A stretch of 64,000 nucleotides of DNA from an uncultured Arachnia sp. (GTDB lineage: Bacteria; Actinomycetota; Actinomycetes; Propionibacteriales; Propionibacteriaceae), in NCBI GenBank assembly GCA_934636715.1, contig CAKUBE010000005.1, forward strand, positions 37,867-101,866, given 5' to 3'. The notes below the pieces were generated by a model, which did no database searches, was not told the origin of the DNA, and saw nothing but the letters and a program-made list of their open reading frames with translations. Both the position numbers and the translations under genes were made by a program. Shown here piece after piece: positions 36,149 to 44,427 of the stretch. Position 1 is the first letter of the stretch, and every line of letters starts with the position of its first letter.

Positions 36149-37048
36149 GTGGTCATCGCGATCGAGCTCGGCCTGCTCTTCGCCGTCATGTCGCTGGGCG
36201 TGTACCTGACGTATCGGGTGCTCGACTTCCCCGACCTGACGGTGGACGGCTCGTACACGACGGGGGCGGCCGTGACCGCCATCCTCATCGTGAACGGCGT
36301 GCCGTTCCACCTGGCGATTCCGCTGGCGATCGTCGCGGGCATGCTCGCGGGCGTGATCACGGGGCTGCTGCACGTCTGGGGAGGGATCAATCCGCTGCTC
36401 GCGGGCATTCTCACCCAGATCGCGCTCTACTCGATAAACCTGCGCATCATGGGTAAGGCCAACCTGCCGCTGATGCGCTCGACGACGATCTTCTCCGGCC
36501 TGAAGGAGGACGGGCTGCTGCGCACCTGGGTGTCGGTGGGGTACCTCGCGGTCCTCATCGTCGCGATCGCCTTCCTGCTGTACTGGTTCCTCGGCACCAA
36601 CTACGGCGTGGCGCTCCGGGCCACCGGCGACAACGAGCTGATGGCCCGGTCTCAGGGCATCAACACGGGGGCGACGAAGATCGTCGGCCTGGCCCTCTCC
36701 AACGGCCTCGTCGCGCTGTGCGGCTCGCTGATGGCGCAGTACACGGGCTTCGCGGACATCTCGATGGGCATCGGCTTGATCGTCGCGGGCTTGGCCTCGG
36801 TGATCGTCGGCCAGGCGATCTTCGGCATGACCGCGGTGTGGCAGGCCATCCTGGCCGCCGCGCTCGGCTCGGTCATCTACCGCTCGATCATCCAGGCGGC
36901 GCTCAGCGCCGGCCTCGACCCGAACGACATGAAGCTCATCTCGGCCGTGCTCGTGGTGCTCGCGCTCGTGCTGCCGAATTTCGGCCCGCTCAAGCGGCTG
37001 CGCGTCAGGCGCCGCGCCCAGAAGGCCCTCGTGGCAGGAGGCAACTGA
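36149..37048 (+). CDS. ABC importer permease (COG4120/BPD_transp_2)
   Basis: A 299-residue permease with about eight to nine membrane segments and GTG start (MVIAIELGLLFAVMSLGVYL). It belongs to the family of LivH/RbsC-like permeases (GVALRATGDNELMARSQGIN is the cytosolic loop signature). Its TGA overlaps the ATPase ATG (TGATG). It forms the channel for the ligands of the two upstream binding proteins. Confidence 0.9.
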   Translation: MVIAIELGLLFAVMSLGVYLTYRVLDFPDLTVDGSYTTGAAVTAILIVNGVPFHLAIPLAIVAGMLAGVITGLLHVWGGINPLLAGILTQIALYSINLRIMGKANLPLMRSTTIFSGLKEDGLLRTWVSVGYLAVLIVAIAFLLYWFLGTNYGVALRATGDNELMARSQGINTGATKIVGLALSNGLVALCGSLMAQYTGFADISMGIGLIVAGLASVIVGQAIFGMTAVWQAILAAALGSVIYRSIIQAALSAGLDPNDMKLISAVLVVLALVLPNFGPLKRLRVRRRAQKALVAGGN

Positions 37049-37839
37049 TGCTGCAGCTGGACGGGATCACGAAGCGGTTCTTCCCGGGAACCGTCAACGA
37101 GCGCACCGCGCTCGACGCGCTGTCGCTGAGCCTTGCCGAGGGTGACTTCGTCACCGTCATCGGCTCCAACGGGGCGGGCAAGTCGACGATGCTGAACGTC
37201 ATCGCGGGCCGCTACACGCCCGACGGCGGGCGCATCCTGATCGACGGCAAGGACGTCACCCGCTCCCCGGAGCACGCCCGCGCCCGCTGGGTGGCGCGCG
37301 TTTTCCAGGACCCGATGGCCGGCACGTCGCCGCACCTGACCATCGAGGAGAACCTGTCGATCGCCTTCTCCCGGGGCAAGCGCCGCGGGCTCGGCCTCGC
37401 GGTCACGAAGGCCAAGCGCGACGAGTATCGCGAGGCGCTGAAGCAGCTCGACCTCGGGTTGGAGAACAGGCTCCAGATGCGCGTCGGTATGCTCTCCGGC
37501 GGCCAGCGCCAGGCGCTGAGCCTCTTGATGGCGGCCTACGAGAAGCCGTCGATCCTCCTGCTCGACGAGCACACGGCCGCGCTGGACCCGTCGCGCGCCA
37601 AGCTGATCACGCGCCTCACTGGCGAGCTGGTCGGCGGCCACGGCCTCACCGCGCTGATGGTGACGCACAACATGCACCAGGCGATCGAGCTGGGCAACCG
37701 GCTGATCATGATGCACGAGGGCCGCGTAGTCCTCGAGGTCGACGAGGCCGCGAAGAAGACCATCACGGCCGAGGCGCTGCTCGAGGAGTTCTCGAAGATC
37801 AAGGGCGCCAGCCTCTCCGACCGCACGCTGCTCGACTAG
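37048..37839 (+). CDS. ABC importer ATPase (COG1101)
   Basis: A 263-residue ATPase from ATG 37048. Walker A VIGSNGAGKSTMLN, signature MLSGGQRQALSLLMA, Walker B ILLLDEHTAALDP (His in place of the usual Pro/Glu-Pro pattern, typical of this COG) and switch VTHNMHQA. It is coupled to the permease by a TGATG overlap. The set of two binding proteins, permease and ATPase is complete. Confidence 0.92.
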   Translation: MLQLDGITKRFFPGTVNERTALDALSLSLAEGDFVTVIGSNGAGKSTMLNVIAGRYTPDGGRILIDGKDVTRSPEHARARWVARVFQDPMAGTSPHLTIEENLSIAFSRGKRRGLGLAVTKAKRDEYREALKQLDLGLENRLQMRVGMLSGGQRQALSLLMAAYEKPSILLLDEHTAALDPSRAKLITRLTGELVGGHGLTALMVTHNMHQAIELGNRLIMMHEGRVVLEVDEAAKKTITAEALLEEFSKIKGASLSDRTLLD

Positions 37840-37888
37840 CTGATCTTCGTCCTGCTCCAGCGCGCCGTCCTCGCGAAACAGCGCGACT

Positions 37889-37985
37889 GACGTTACTGCG
37901 GCTGCCTCCGTCGGCTTCTTGCCCGAATCGGGGTCACTGCGGTTGCCAACGTCCCTATACGGATACACGCAACCGCGTTAACGTC
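37889..37985. repeat. Inverted-repeat element, diverged relative of the 130-bp family
   Basis: GACGTTACTGCGGCTGC (37889-37905) is matched by GACGTTAACGCGGTTGC on the other strand (37969-37985), so the 97-bp element has imperfect 17-bp inverted ends. A nested perfect GCGGTTGC/GCAACCGC pair is at 37939-37946 and 37969-37976. The GCGGCTGC core resembles the arms at 6131 and 8217. It lies after the ATPase gene and supplies the stop codon of the small minus-strand gene. Confidence 0.55.
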
Positions 37986-38163
37986 GTGAAGCCGTCGGAT
38001 CGGACAGAAGCTCATCCTCGAAGTTGAGTGACAAGAGCGTTTCCGCGATGCGTTCCTCCCATGCCTCCCGCACAATGACCTGGTCCTCTTCGGCGAGGGC
38101 GTCGTAGGAGGTAAGCCCGGCCAGCACGCGGGCGGCTGGATCGTCGCTGCCTCTGGTCGTCAT
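37978..38163 (-). CDS. Small hypothetical protein
   Basis: A 61-residue reading frame from ATG 38163 (MTTRGSDDPAARVLAGLTSY, then EDQVIVREAWEERIAETLL). It is acidic and probably helical and resembles in composition small antitoxin-like proteins, but I recognise no family and no toxin gene is adjacent. Its stop codon lies in the arm of an inverted-repeat element. It may be a remnant; no ribosome site is evident. Confidence 0.35.
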   Translation of the reverse strand: MTTRGSDDPAARVLAGLTSYDALAEEDQVIVREAWEERIAETLLSLNFEDELLSDPTASRR

Positions 38164-38243
38164 GTCGTGAGCGTGACAGTGCGCCCTCGATGCATGGGCG
38201 AAGGGTGTTTCGGGGCGAGTTGCGGTCGACAGCGGCGTGAAGG

Positions 38244-39266
38244 CTACCGGCGAGCGATCGTCGAGCCCCGGATGACGAGCTTCACGGGCAGGTGGCGCAC
38301 GCCGCTGCCGATGTCGGCGCCGTCGATCGCCCGGAAGATGTGCTGCGCGGCCTGGCGGCCCAGCTGCTCCAGGTTCGCGTCGATGCTCGTCAGCTCCGGT
38401 CGGGAGTTGGTGGCGAGGAGCTGCCAGTTGTCGTAGCCGACGACGGCGATGTCCTCGGGCACGGATCGGCCGAGGTCGCGGACGGTATCCAGCACGCCGC
38501 GCGCGACCTGGTCGGAGCCGCAGAAGATGCCGTCGATCTCCGGATGCCGCTCGAGGAGGAGTGCGGCGGCGTCGCGGCCCCAATGCTCGGTCCACGCGGA
38601 GAACATGGGCTCGCCGACGAAGCCCAGGCCGGCTTCGGCGAGGGCCTCCCGGGCGCCCGCGAGCCGATCCTGGGCCGCGGCATAGGCCGGGTCGCCGGAG
38701 ATGTGCGCGATGCGTCGTCGGCCACACGCCAGCAGGTGCTCGATGGCCATCCGCCCGCCGGCGTGGTTGTCGGGGGTGAGGGAGAGGTCGCGGGGGTCGT
38801 CGGACGGGGCGTAGGCGTAGACGACGGGGACCGGGATCGACGGGCCGAGCGACGGCCGGGCATCAGTCTGGCGGCCCACCACGATGATGCCATCCACGCG
38901 GCGGCTGAGCAGGGCCTTGAGGTGGTGCTGCTCGCGGATGGTGTCGCCGCGGGCGTCGCAGAGGAAGACGTTGACCTCGCCCGCGCCGAAGGCGTCCTCG
39001 GCGCCGATCAGGATGGGGATCATGAAGCGGCCTTCGAGGTCGCTCGTCAGGAGCCCGACGGTGCGCGTCCTGCCGTCCAGGAGTCCCCGCGCCATCGGGT
39101 TGGGGGTGAAGGAGAGGCGTTGTGCGGACGCGAGCACGCGGAGCCGCGTGGCCTCGGCGACGTCGCCGCGCCCGTTGAGGGCCTTCGACGCGGTGGCGAT
39201 GGAGACGCCCGCGTCGCGCGCGACGTCGCCGAGGGTCGTCGTCCGGGCGTTCGGCTCGATTGCCAT
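38244..39266 (-). CDS. LacI-family regulator of the GH127 operon
   Basis: A 340-residue repressor. TTLGDVARDAGVSIATASKA is the helix-turn-helix and FTPNPMARGLLDGRTRTVGL follows the hinge. The effector domain resembles pentose/galactose-type LacI members. GGAGGAGCC precedes its ATG. It is divergent from the sugar importer/GH127 operon, whose promoter carries LacI-like inverted repeats, so it probably represses that operon. Ligand inferred as a beta-L-arabinose sugar. Confidence 0.92.
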   Translation of the reverse strand: MAIEPNARTTTLGDVARDAGVSIATASKALNGRGDVAEATRLRVLASAQRLSFTPNPMARGLLDGRTRTVGLLTSDLEGRFMIPILIGAEDAFGAGEVNVFLCDARGDTIREQHHLKALLSRRVDGIIVVGRQTDARPSLGPSIPVPVVYAYAPSDDPRDLSLTPDNHAGGRMAIEHLLACGRRRIAHISGDPAYAAAQDRLAGAREALAEAGLGFVGEPMFSAWTEHWGRDAAALLLERHPEIDGIFCGSDQVARGVLDTVRDLGRSVPEDIAVVGYDNWQLLATNSRPELTSIDANLEQLGRQAAQHIFRAIDGADIGSGVRHLPVKLVIRGSTIARR

Positions 39267-39305
39267 GGCTCCTCCTTTGTGACCTAAACGTTATCGCGGA
39301 CCTGC

Positions 39306-39335
39306 TTGACGCGCGACAAATCCACTGTGTAATCT
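39306..39335 (+). promoter_or_regulatory. Promoter of the GH127 operon
   Basis: TTGACG, 18 bases, TAATCT, a strong match to consensus. It lies about 95 bases before the binding-protein ATG in the gap to the divergent lacI gene. Confidence 0.7.
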
Positions 39336-39337
39336 AC

Positions 39338-39351
39338 CGAAAAGGGTTTCG
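39338..39351. promoter_or_regulatory. Candidate LacI operator of the GH127 operon
   Basis: CGAAA-AGGG-TTTCG is a perfect 5-bp inverted repeat directly after the -10. A second pairing, CCGAAA with TTTCGG (to 39360), overlaps it. A TAAACGTTAT near-palindrome at 39285-39294 next to the lacI start could serve autoregulation. Confidence 0.5.
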
Positions 39352-39429
39352 ACGTTTCGGTGGTGACCCTCTCGGTTCGAGTTCCGCGGGAGCCTCCGCG
39401 GGACGCTCAAGGAAGAGCTAGGAGCAAAA

Positions 39430-40734
39430 ATGGGGATCTTCGGGAATCGGGGCGCACGGCGCCTCGTCGGAGCGATCGCGGCGGGTGCGCTGGCATTCGG
39501 CCTCGCCGCGTGTGGCGGCGGCACCAGCCCGGGCGCGCCGACCGACGCGCCAACGGTGAGCGCAGACGGCACCGACGACGGCGCGAAGCTGACGCTGTGG
39601 ACGAGGGCGCCGCTCGAGAAGCAGGCGAAGGCGCTCGTGGAGGCGTACAACGCGTCGCACACCAACCAGGTCGAGCTGACCGTGGTGCCGAACGACGACT
39701 ACGTCGCGAAAGTGGGGGCCGCGGCCGGGTCCAACGGCCTGCCCGACCTGTTCGCCGCCGACATCGTCTACGTGCCGAACTGGGTCCAGCAGGGACTGTT
39801 CCAGGACATCAGCGCGAACATCGACGGCATGGCGTTCAAGGACCAGATCAACCCCGGCCACCTGAGCGCGGGCACCGCGGACGGCAAGGCCCACGTGCTG
39901 CCGTTCGTCCTCGACCTCTCGATGCTGTTCTGGAACAAGGAGCTGTTTACCGAGGCCGGGCTCGACCCCGAGAAGGCCCCGGCGACGATGGCCGAGTACG
40001 CGGACGCGGCGAAGAAGGTCCAGGCGCTCGGCAAGCCCGGCGTCTACGGCACCGCCACTGGCCTCAACTGCGGCGGCTGCCTGGTGTTCACCTGGTTCCC
40101 CAGCATCTGGGCGTCCGGCGATCAGGTGATGAACGACGCGGGCACGGAGTCCCTGCTGAACGGCGCGAACGCCACGCAGATCTATGACATCTGGGCGGAC
40201 CTGTGGGCGTCCGGCGCGGTGCTCCCGTCCTCGCAGGACGAGGCGGGACCGACGTGGACCGCGGGCTTCACCGAGGGCAAGGTCGGGCTCATGTTCTACC
40301 CGGCGACCCTCATGGCCTCGACCCCGTTCGACGCGGGCGTCGCGGGCATCCCGGGTGTCAACGGCGGGGCCTCCACCTTCGTCGGCGGCGACGGCATCGG
40401 CATCTCGAAGGACTCGAAGCAGGCCGCGCAGGCCTGGAACTTCCTGAACTGGATGATGAGCGAGGACGCGCAGGTCGGAGTCCTGGCCAAGGGCAACGAC
40501 GCGGTGTCCCGCGGCGACCTGGCCAACAACGAGTACGCCGCCACCGATCCGCGGATGGTCACCATCAACGAGGTGGCAGCGAAGGGCGACACGCCCGTCG
40601 CGCTCAACTTCCAGCAGGCGTTCAACGCCGTCGGCAGCCCCTGGGTGACCATGATCCGCAACCAGGTGCTCAACAAGGCGAACACCGTCGACGCCGACAA
40701 CGAGCAGATCACGGCGATCCTGGCAGAGCAGTGA
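39430..40734 (+). CDS. Sugar ABC transporter substrate-binding lipoprotein
   Basis: A 434-residue CUT1-type binding protein with lipoprotein signal (GALAFGLAACGGG) and a Thr/Ala-rich linker. The mature part starts AKLTLWTRAPLEKQAKALVE. Its TGA overlaps the permease GTG by GTGA. In the GH127 operon it should bind arabino-oligosaccharides; the exact glycan is inferred. Confidence 0.93.
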   Translation: MGIFGNRGARRLVGAIAAGALAFGLAACGGGTSPGAPTDAPTVSADGTDDGAKLTLWTRAPLEKQAKALVEAYNASHTNQVELTVVPNDDYVAKVGAAAGSNGLPDLFAADIVYVPNWVQQGLFQDISANIDGMAFKDQINPGHLSAGTADGKAHVLPFVLDLSMLFWNKELFTEAGLDPEKAPATMAEYADAAKKVQALGKPGVYGTATGLNCGGCLVFTWFPSIWASGDQVMNDAGTESLLNGANATQIYDIWADLWASGAVLPSSQDEAGPTWTAGFTEGKVGLMFYPATLMASTPFDAGVAGIPGVNGGASTFVGGDGIGISKDSKQAAQAWNFLNWMMSEDAQVGVLAKGNDAVSRGDLANNEYAATDPRMVTINEVAAKGDTPVALNFQQAFNAVGSPWVTMIRNQVLNKANTVDADNEQITAILAEQ

Positions 40735-41639
40735 GTTCACCCACCGTGACCGCGCCCTCGGCGCCGCGCGCATCGGTCGCCAGGGAGCGACGACGCCGCC
40801 AGCTGCAGGGCGCGGTCTACTCGCTGCCCAACGCGATCTTCGTGGTCGTGCTCTTCGTCCTGCCGCTGCTCCTGGTGCTCCAGATGTCGGCGTCGGACTG
40901 GCCCCTGCTCGCGGGGAACCGCGGGCTGAACTTCCCGGAGAACTTCGGGAAGGCGGTCAACCACAGGCTGTTCACCGACTCGATCGTCTTCACGATCAAG
41001 TACACGGTGCTCGCGACGGTCCTGCTGATCGGGATCGGCCTGGGGCTGGGGCTTCTGGTGCAGGAGAGCACACGATGGAAGGGGGTGCTGCGCATCTCGT
41101 TCCTGCTGCCGAGCGCGCTCGGCCTCGCCTCGGCGTCGCTGCTGTTCTACGTGCTCTACTCGCCGATCGCCGGCCCGTTCGCCGGGCTGATGGAGAGGTG
41201 GGGGTTCTCGTTCCTCGGCACGCCGACGGCGGCCCTGATCTCGACGACCTTCCTGATCGTGTGGCGGTATGCGGGCTTCTACATGCTGCTCATGCTCGTC
41301 GGTCTGCAGGGGATTCCGATGGACGTGTTCGAGTCCGCTCGGGTCGACGGCGCCAGCCGCTGGCAGACCTTCCGGCACATCACCGTCCCGCTGCTCCGTC
41401 CGACCCTCGCGCTGACGACGGTCCTGTGCGTGACGGGCTCGCTGCTGGCCTTCGAGCAGTTCTACATCCTCACCAAGGGCGGCCCGGACAACTCGACGAT
41501 CACCGTCGTGCAGTTGATCTACAGCGTCGCGTTCCAGGGCATGAACGACCTCGGTGTCGCGGGCGCCCTCTCGGTGATCGTGTTGATCGCCCTCGTCGTC
41601 ATCAACGTCGTGCAGTTGCGCGCCTTCGCCCAGGACTGA
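40731..41639 (+). CDS. Carbohydrate ABC transporter permease (MalF type)
   Basis: A 302-residue permease with GTG start at 40731 (MSSPTVTAPSAPRASVARER) and six membrane segments. The EAA-like loop is FESARVDGASRWQTFRHITV, with the usual Glu-Ala-Ala drifted to Glu-Ser-Ala. Coupled to the binding protein by a 4-base overlap and followed three bases later by the MalG-type partner. No ATPase gene in the operon. Confidence 0.92.
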   Translation: MSSPTVTAPSAPRASVARERRRRQLQGAVYSLPNAIFVVVLFVLPLLLVLQMSASDWPLLAGNRGLNFPENFGKAVNHRLFTDSIVFTIKYTVLATVLLIGIGLGLGLLVQESTRWKGVLRISFLLPSALGLASASLLFYVLYSPIAGPFAGLMERWGFSFLGTPTAALISTTFLIVWRYAGFYMLLMLVGLQGIPMDVFESARVDGASRWQTFRHITVPLLRPTLALTTVLCVTGSLLAFEQFYILTKGGPDNSTITVVQLIYSVAFQGMNDLGVAGALSVIVLIALVVINVVQLRAFAQD

Positions 41640-41642
41640 CCC

Positions 41643-42509
41643 ATGACAACCACCGTGTCCAACCCCGTCGATCTCCGGCGGCGCAACCCCATCCGCCGGA
41701 CGGTGCTCCGGACTCCCTACTACGTCCTCACCGGCAGCCTGGCGATCCTGTTCATCTACCCGTTGCTGTGGACGGCGGTCGCCTCGGTGTCCCCGCGCGC
41801 GGGCACGGCCCAGACCGACGGGCTCGGCTTCGCGAACTACGTGACGCTCGCCAACTACCAGGCCGGCATCTGGCAGTACCTGTACAACTCGACCTTCGTG
41901 TCGCTGCTCACGGTCCTGATGACGCTCGTGGTCTCCACGCTGTCCGGCTACGCGTTCGCCCGGTTCACGTTCCCGGGCAAGAACATCCTGTTCATGGGGA
42001 CGCTGGCCATCCTGATGGTGCCCTACGCGACGCTGCTGATCCCGCTCTACGTCCTGCTCAACAGGATCGGGCTGCAGAACTCGCTGGTGGGTGTCGCGCT
42101 GGTGCTGTCGATGTTCCAGCTGCCGTTCTCGGTGTTCATGATGCGCATCTCCTTCGAGTCGATTCCCAAGGAGCTGGACGAGGCCGCCCTCGTCGACGGC
42201 GCGGGCTCGTTCGGCGTGCTCTGGCGGGTGCTGCTCCCCGCCGTGAAGCCGGGCCTGATCACCGTCGGCCTCTTCGCCTTCCTGGCCGCGTGGAACGACT
42301 TCATGGCGCCGCTGATCCTGATCAACGACTCCAACAAGATGACCCTGCCCCTGGCCATCTCGAACCTCCGGGTGCAGGTCCAGGGCGTGGTCGACTACGG
42401 TGCCACCGAGGCAGGCGTCGTGATCCTCGCCCTGCCGTGCACCATTCTCTTCCTCCTCCTCCAACGCCACTACGTCCGCGGCTTCATGTCCGGCGCCCTG
42501 AAGGGGTAA
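41643..42509 (+). CDS. Carbohydrate ABC transporter permease (MalG type)
   Basis: A 288-residue permease with six membrane segments. The EAA loop is LDEAALVDGAGSFGVLWRVL. It partners with the MalF-type permease and ends four bases before the GH127 gene, so import and hydrolysis genes are co-transcribed. Confidence 0.93.
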   Translation: MTTTVSNPVDLRRRNPIRRTVLRTPYYVLTGSLAILFIYPLLWTAVASVSPRAGTAQTDGLGFANYVTLANYQAGIWQYLYNSTFVSLLTVLMTLVVSTLSGYAFARFTFPGKNILFMGTLAILMVPYATLLIPLYVLLNRIGLQNSLVGVALVLSMFQLPFSVFMMRISFESIPKELDEAALVDGAGSFGVLWRVLLPAVKPGLITVGLFAFLAAWNDFMAPLILINDSNKMTLPLAISNLRVQVQGVVDYGATEAGVVILALPCTILFLLLQRHYVRGFMSGALKG

Positions 42510-42513
42510 CCCC

Positions 42514-44427
42514 GTGTCTTCACGCATCGATCACCCACTCGTCGGCCCTGTCGCGCCCGCGCGCGGCCGTCGTCGGCCCCTCGGCCTCGGCGAGGTCGAG
42601 ATCACCGGCGGCTTCTGGGGAGGGCGCCAGCGGGTCAACCGCGACGCGACCCTTCCGCACATCGCCGCGAAGCTCGAGGCCGAGGGCTGGCTGCCCAACT
42701 TCGACTTCGCGGCCGCGGGGGCGCCCGCGTCGCTGCGGCGGGGGCGGGAGTTCTCCGACTCCGAGGTCTACAAGTATCTCGAGGCCGTCGCCTGGGAGAT
42801 CGCCCGCGGCGGCGACGCCGGGCTCGAGGACCAGTTCCGGCGCAGCGTCTTGCGCGTCGCGGCCGCGCAGGAGGCCGACGGGTACCTGAACACCAACTTC
42901 GGCCGCCCCGACCAGCGGCCGCGCTGGTCAGACCTCGAATGGGGACACGAGCTGTACTGCGCGGGGCACCTGTTCCAGGCGGCCGTCGCGCGCGAGCGGA
43001 CGCGACCGGGCGCCGACGACGGCCTGCTCGGCATTGCGCGCCGGGTTGCCGACCTCGTCTGCGACGTCTTCGCCGACGGCGGGATCGAGTCCGTCTGCGG
43101 CCACGCGGAGGTGGAGGTCGGCCTCGCCGAGCTCGCGCGGGTGACCGGGTCGGGGCGCTACGCGGCGATGGCGGCCCTCTTCGTCGAGCGCCGAGGGCGG
43201 CAGAGCCTCCGCGAGATCGAGTTCGGGCGGTCCTACTTCCAGGACGACGTCCCCGTGCGCGAGGCCGACGTCCTGCGTGGGCACTCGGTGCGCGCGAACT
43301 ACCTCGCGGCGGGCGCCGTCGACGTCGCCGTCGACTCCGGAGACGATGACCTCCTCGACGCGCTGCGGCGCCAGTGGGCGCGGACGGTCGCGGCCCGCAC
43401 CTACATCACGGGCGGTCAAGGCGCGCACCACCAGGACGAGGGCTTCGGCGACGACTTCGAGTTGCCCCCGGACCGTGCCTACTCCGAGACGTGCGCGAGC
43501 ATCGGGTCGATCATGTTCGCGTGGCGGCTCCTCCTGGCCGACGGCGACGAGAAGTACGCCGACCTGATCGAGCGCACGCTCTACAACGTCGTTGCGACCT
43601 CGCCCAGCGCCGACGGCCGCGCGTTCTACTACGCCAACACGCTGCACCAGCGCGTCGCGCGGCAGCCCGCGGACCCCGAGGCCACCTCGCCGCGGGCCTC
43701 GGCCTCGCTGCGCGCGCCCTGGTTCGAGGTGTCCTGCTGCCCGCCCAACGTCGCGCGCACCCTCGCCAGCCTCGGCGCGTATGTCGCGACCGCCGACGCC
43801 GACGGCGTCCAGCTGCACCAGTACGCGCCTGCCCACGTCCGCACGACCCTCGACGACGGCCGGGAGGCCCGGTTCGAGGTCCGCACCGACTACCCGGCCT
43901 CCGGACGGGTCAGCATCGTCTTCCCCGACGACGCCGCCGCTCCCTGGACGCTCGGGCTGCGCATCCCGGCCTGGGCCGATGGCGCGGAGCTGACGGATCC
44001 CGACGGGGTCGTGACGCGGGTGGCCGCGGGCCGGGCCGAGGCGCGTCGCGCGTTCCGGGCGGGCGACGAGATTCGTCTGGACCTCCCGATCGGGCCGCGC
44101 GTGACCTTCCCCGATCCCCGGATCGACGCCGTCCGCGGCTGCGTCGCCGTCGAGCGCGGCCCCGAGGTGTTCGCGCTGGAGTCCACCGACCTGCCGGAGG
44201 GCGGGGACGTCGCCGACATCGCGATCACGGGCGAGCCCGTCGAGCGCGACGGCCGCGTGTGGGTGAGCGCCCGCGCGCGCGACGCCGTCGATGCCCCGTG
44301 GCCCTACGCCTCGGCCGAAGCCGGCGCCCCGCGCGACATCGGCGAGGTCGCGCTCGTCCCGTACCACGACTGGGCAAGCCGCGGCCCGTCGACGATGCGC
44401 GTCTGGCTGCCGGTGGCCGCCGGCTAA
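42514..44427 (+). CDS. GH127 beta-L-arabinofuranosidase
   Basis: A 637-residue GH127 enzyme without signal peptide, so cytoplasmic. The zinc-thiolate active site known from Bifidobacterium HypBA1 is conserved: Glu309 (acid/base position, HQDEGFGDDFE), Glu325 and Cys327 (YSETCASIGS), and Cys408-Cys409 (SCCPPN) with Cys408 as the nucleophile position. The Glu309-Glu325 distance equals that of HypBA1 (16). It releases L-arabinose from beta-1,2-arabinofuranosides such as those on plant hydroxyproline-rich glycoproteins. GTG start. It overlaps the ppc stop codon tail to tail. Confidence 0.92.
   Translation: MSSRIDHPLVGPVAPARGRRRPLGLGEVEITGGFWGGRQRVNRDATLPHIAAKLEAEGWLPNFDFAAAGAPASLRRGREFSDSEVYKYLEAVAWEIARGGDAGLEDQFRRSVLRVAAAQEADGYLNTNFGRPDQRPRWSDLEWGHELYCAGHLFQAAVARERTRPGADDGLLGIARRVADLVCDVFADGGIESVCGHAEVEVGLAELARVTGSGRYAAMAALFVERRGRQSLREIEFGRSYFQDDVPVREADVLRGHSVRANYLAAGAVDVAVDSGDDDLLDALRRQWARTVAARTYITGGQGAHHQDEGFGDDFELPPDRAYSETCASIGSIMFAWRLLLADGDEKYADLIERTLYNVVATSPSADGRAFYYANTLHQRVARQPADPEATSPRASASLRAPWFEVSCCPPNVARTLASLGAYVATADADGVQLHQYAPAHVRTTLDDGREARFEVRTDYPASGRVSIVFPDDAAAPWTLGLRIPAWADGAELTDPDGVVTRVAAGRAEARRAFRAGDEIRLDLPIGPRVTFPDPRIDAVRGCVAVERGPEVFALESTDLPEGGDVADIAITGEPVERDGRVWVSARARDAVDAPWPYASAEAGAPRDIGEVALVPYHDWASRGPSTMRVWLPVAAG

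Noticed and set aside
37978..38163. Antitoxin gene
   Set aside because: The 61-residue protein has antitoxin-like size and charge, but no toxin partner is adjacent and no family motif is visible; kept only as hypothetical.
39370..39410. tRNA-like TTCGAGT stretch
   Set aside because: GGTTCGAGTTCC resembles a T-arm, but no acceptor or anticodon arm can be formed around it.
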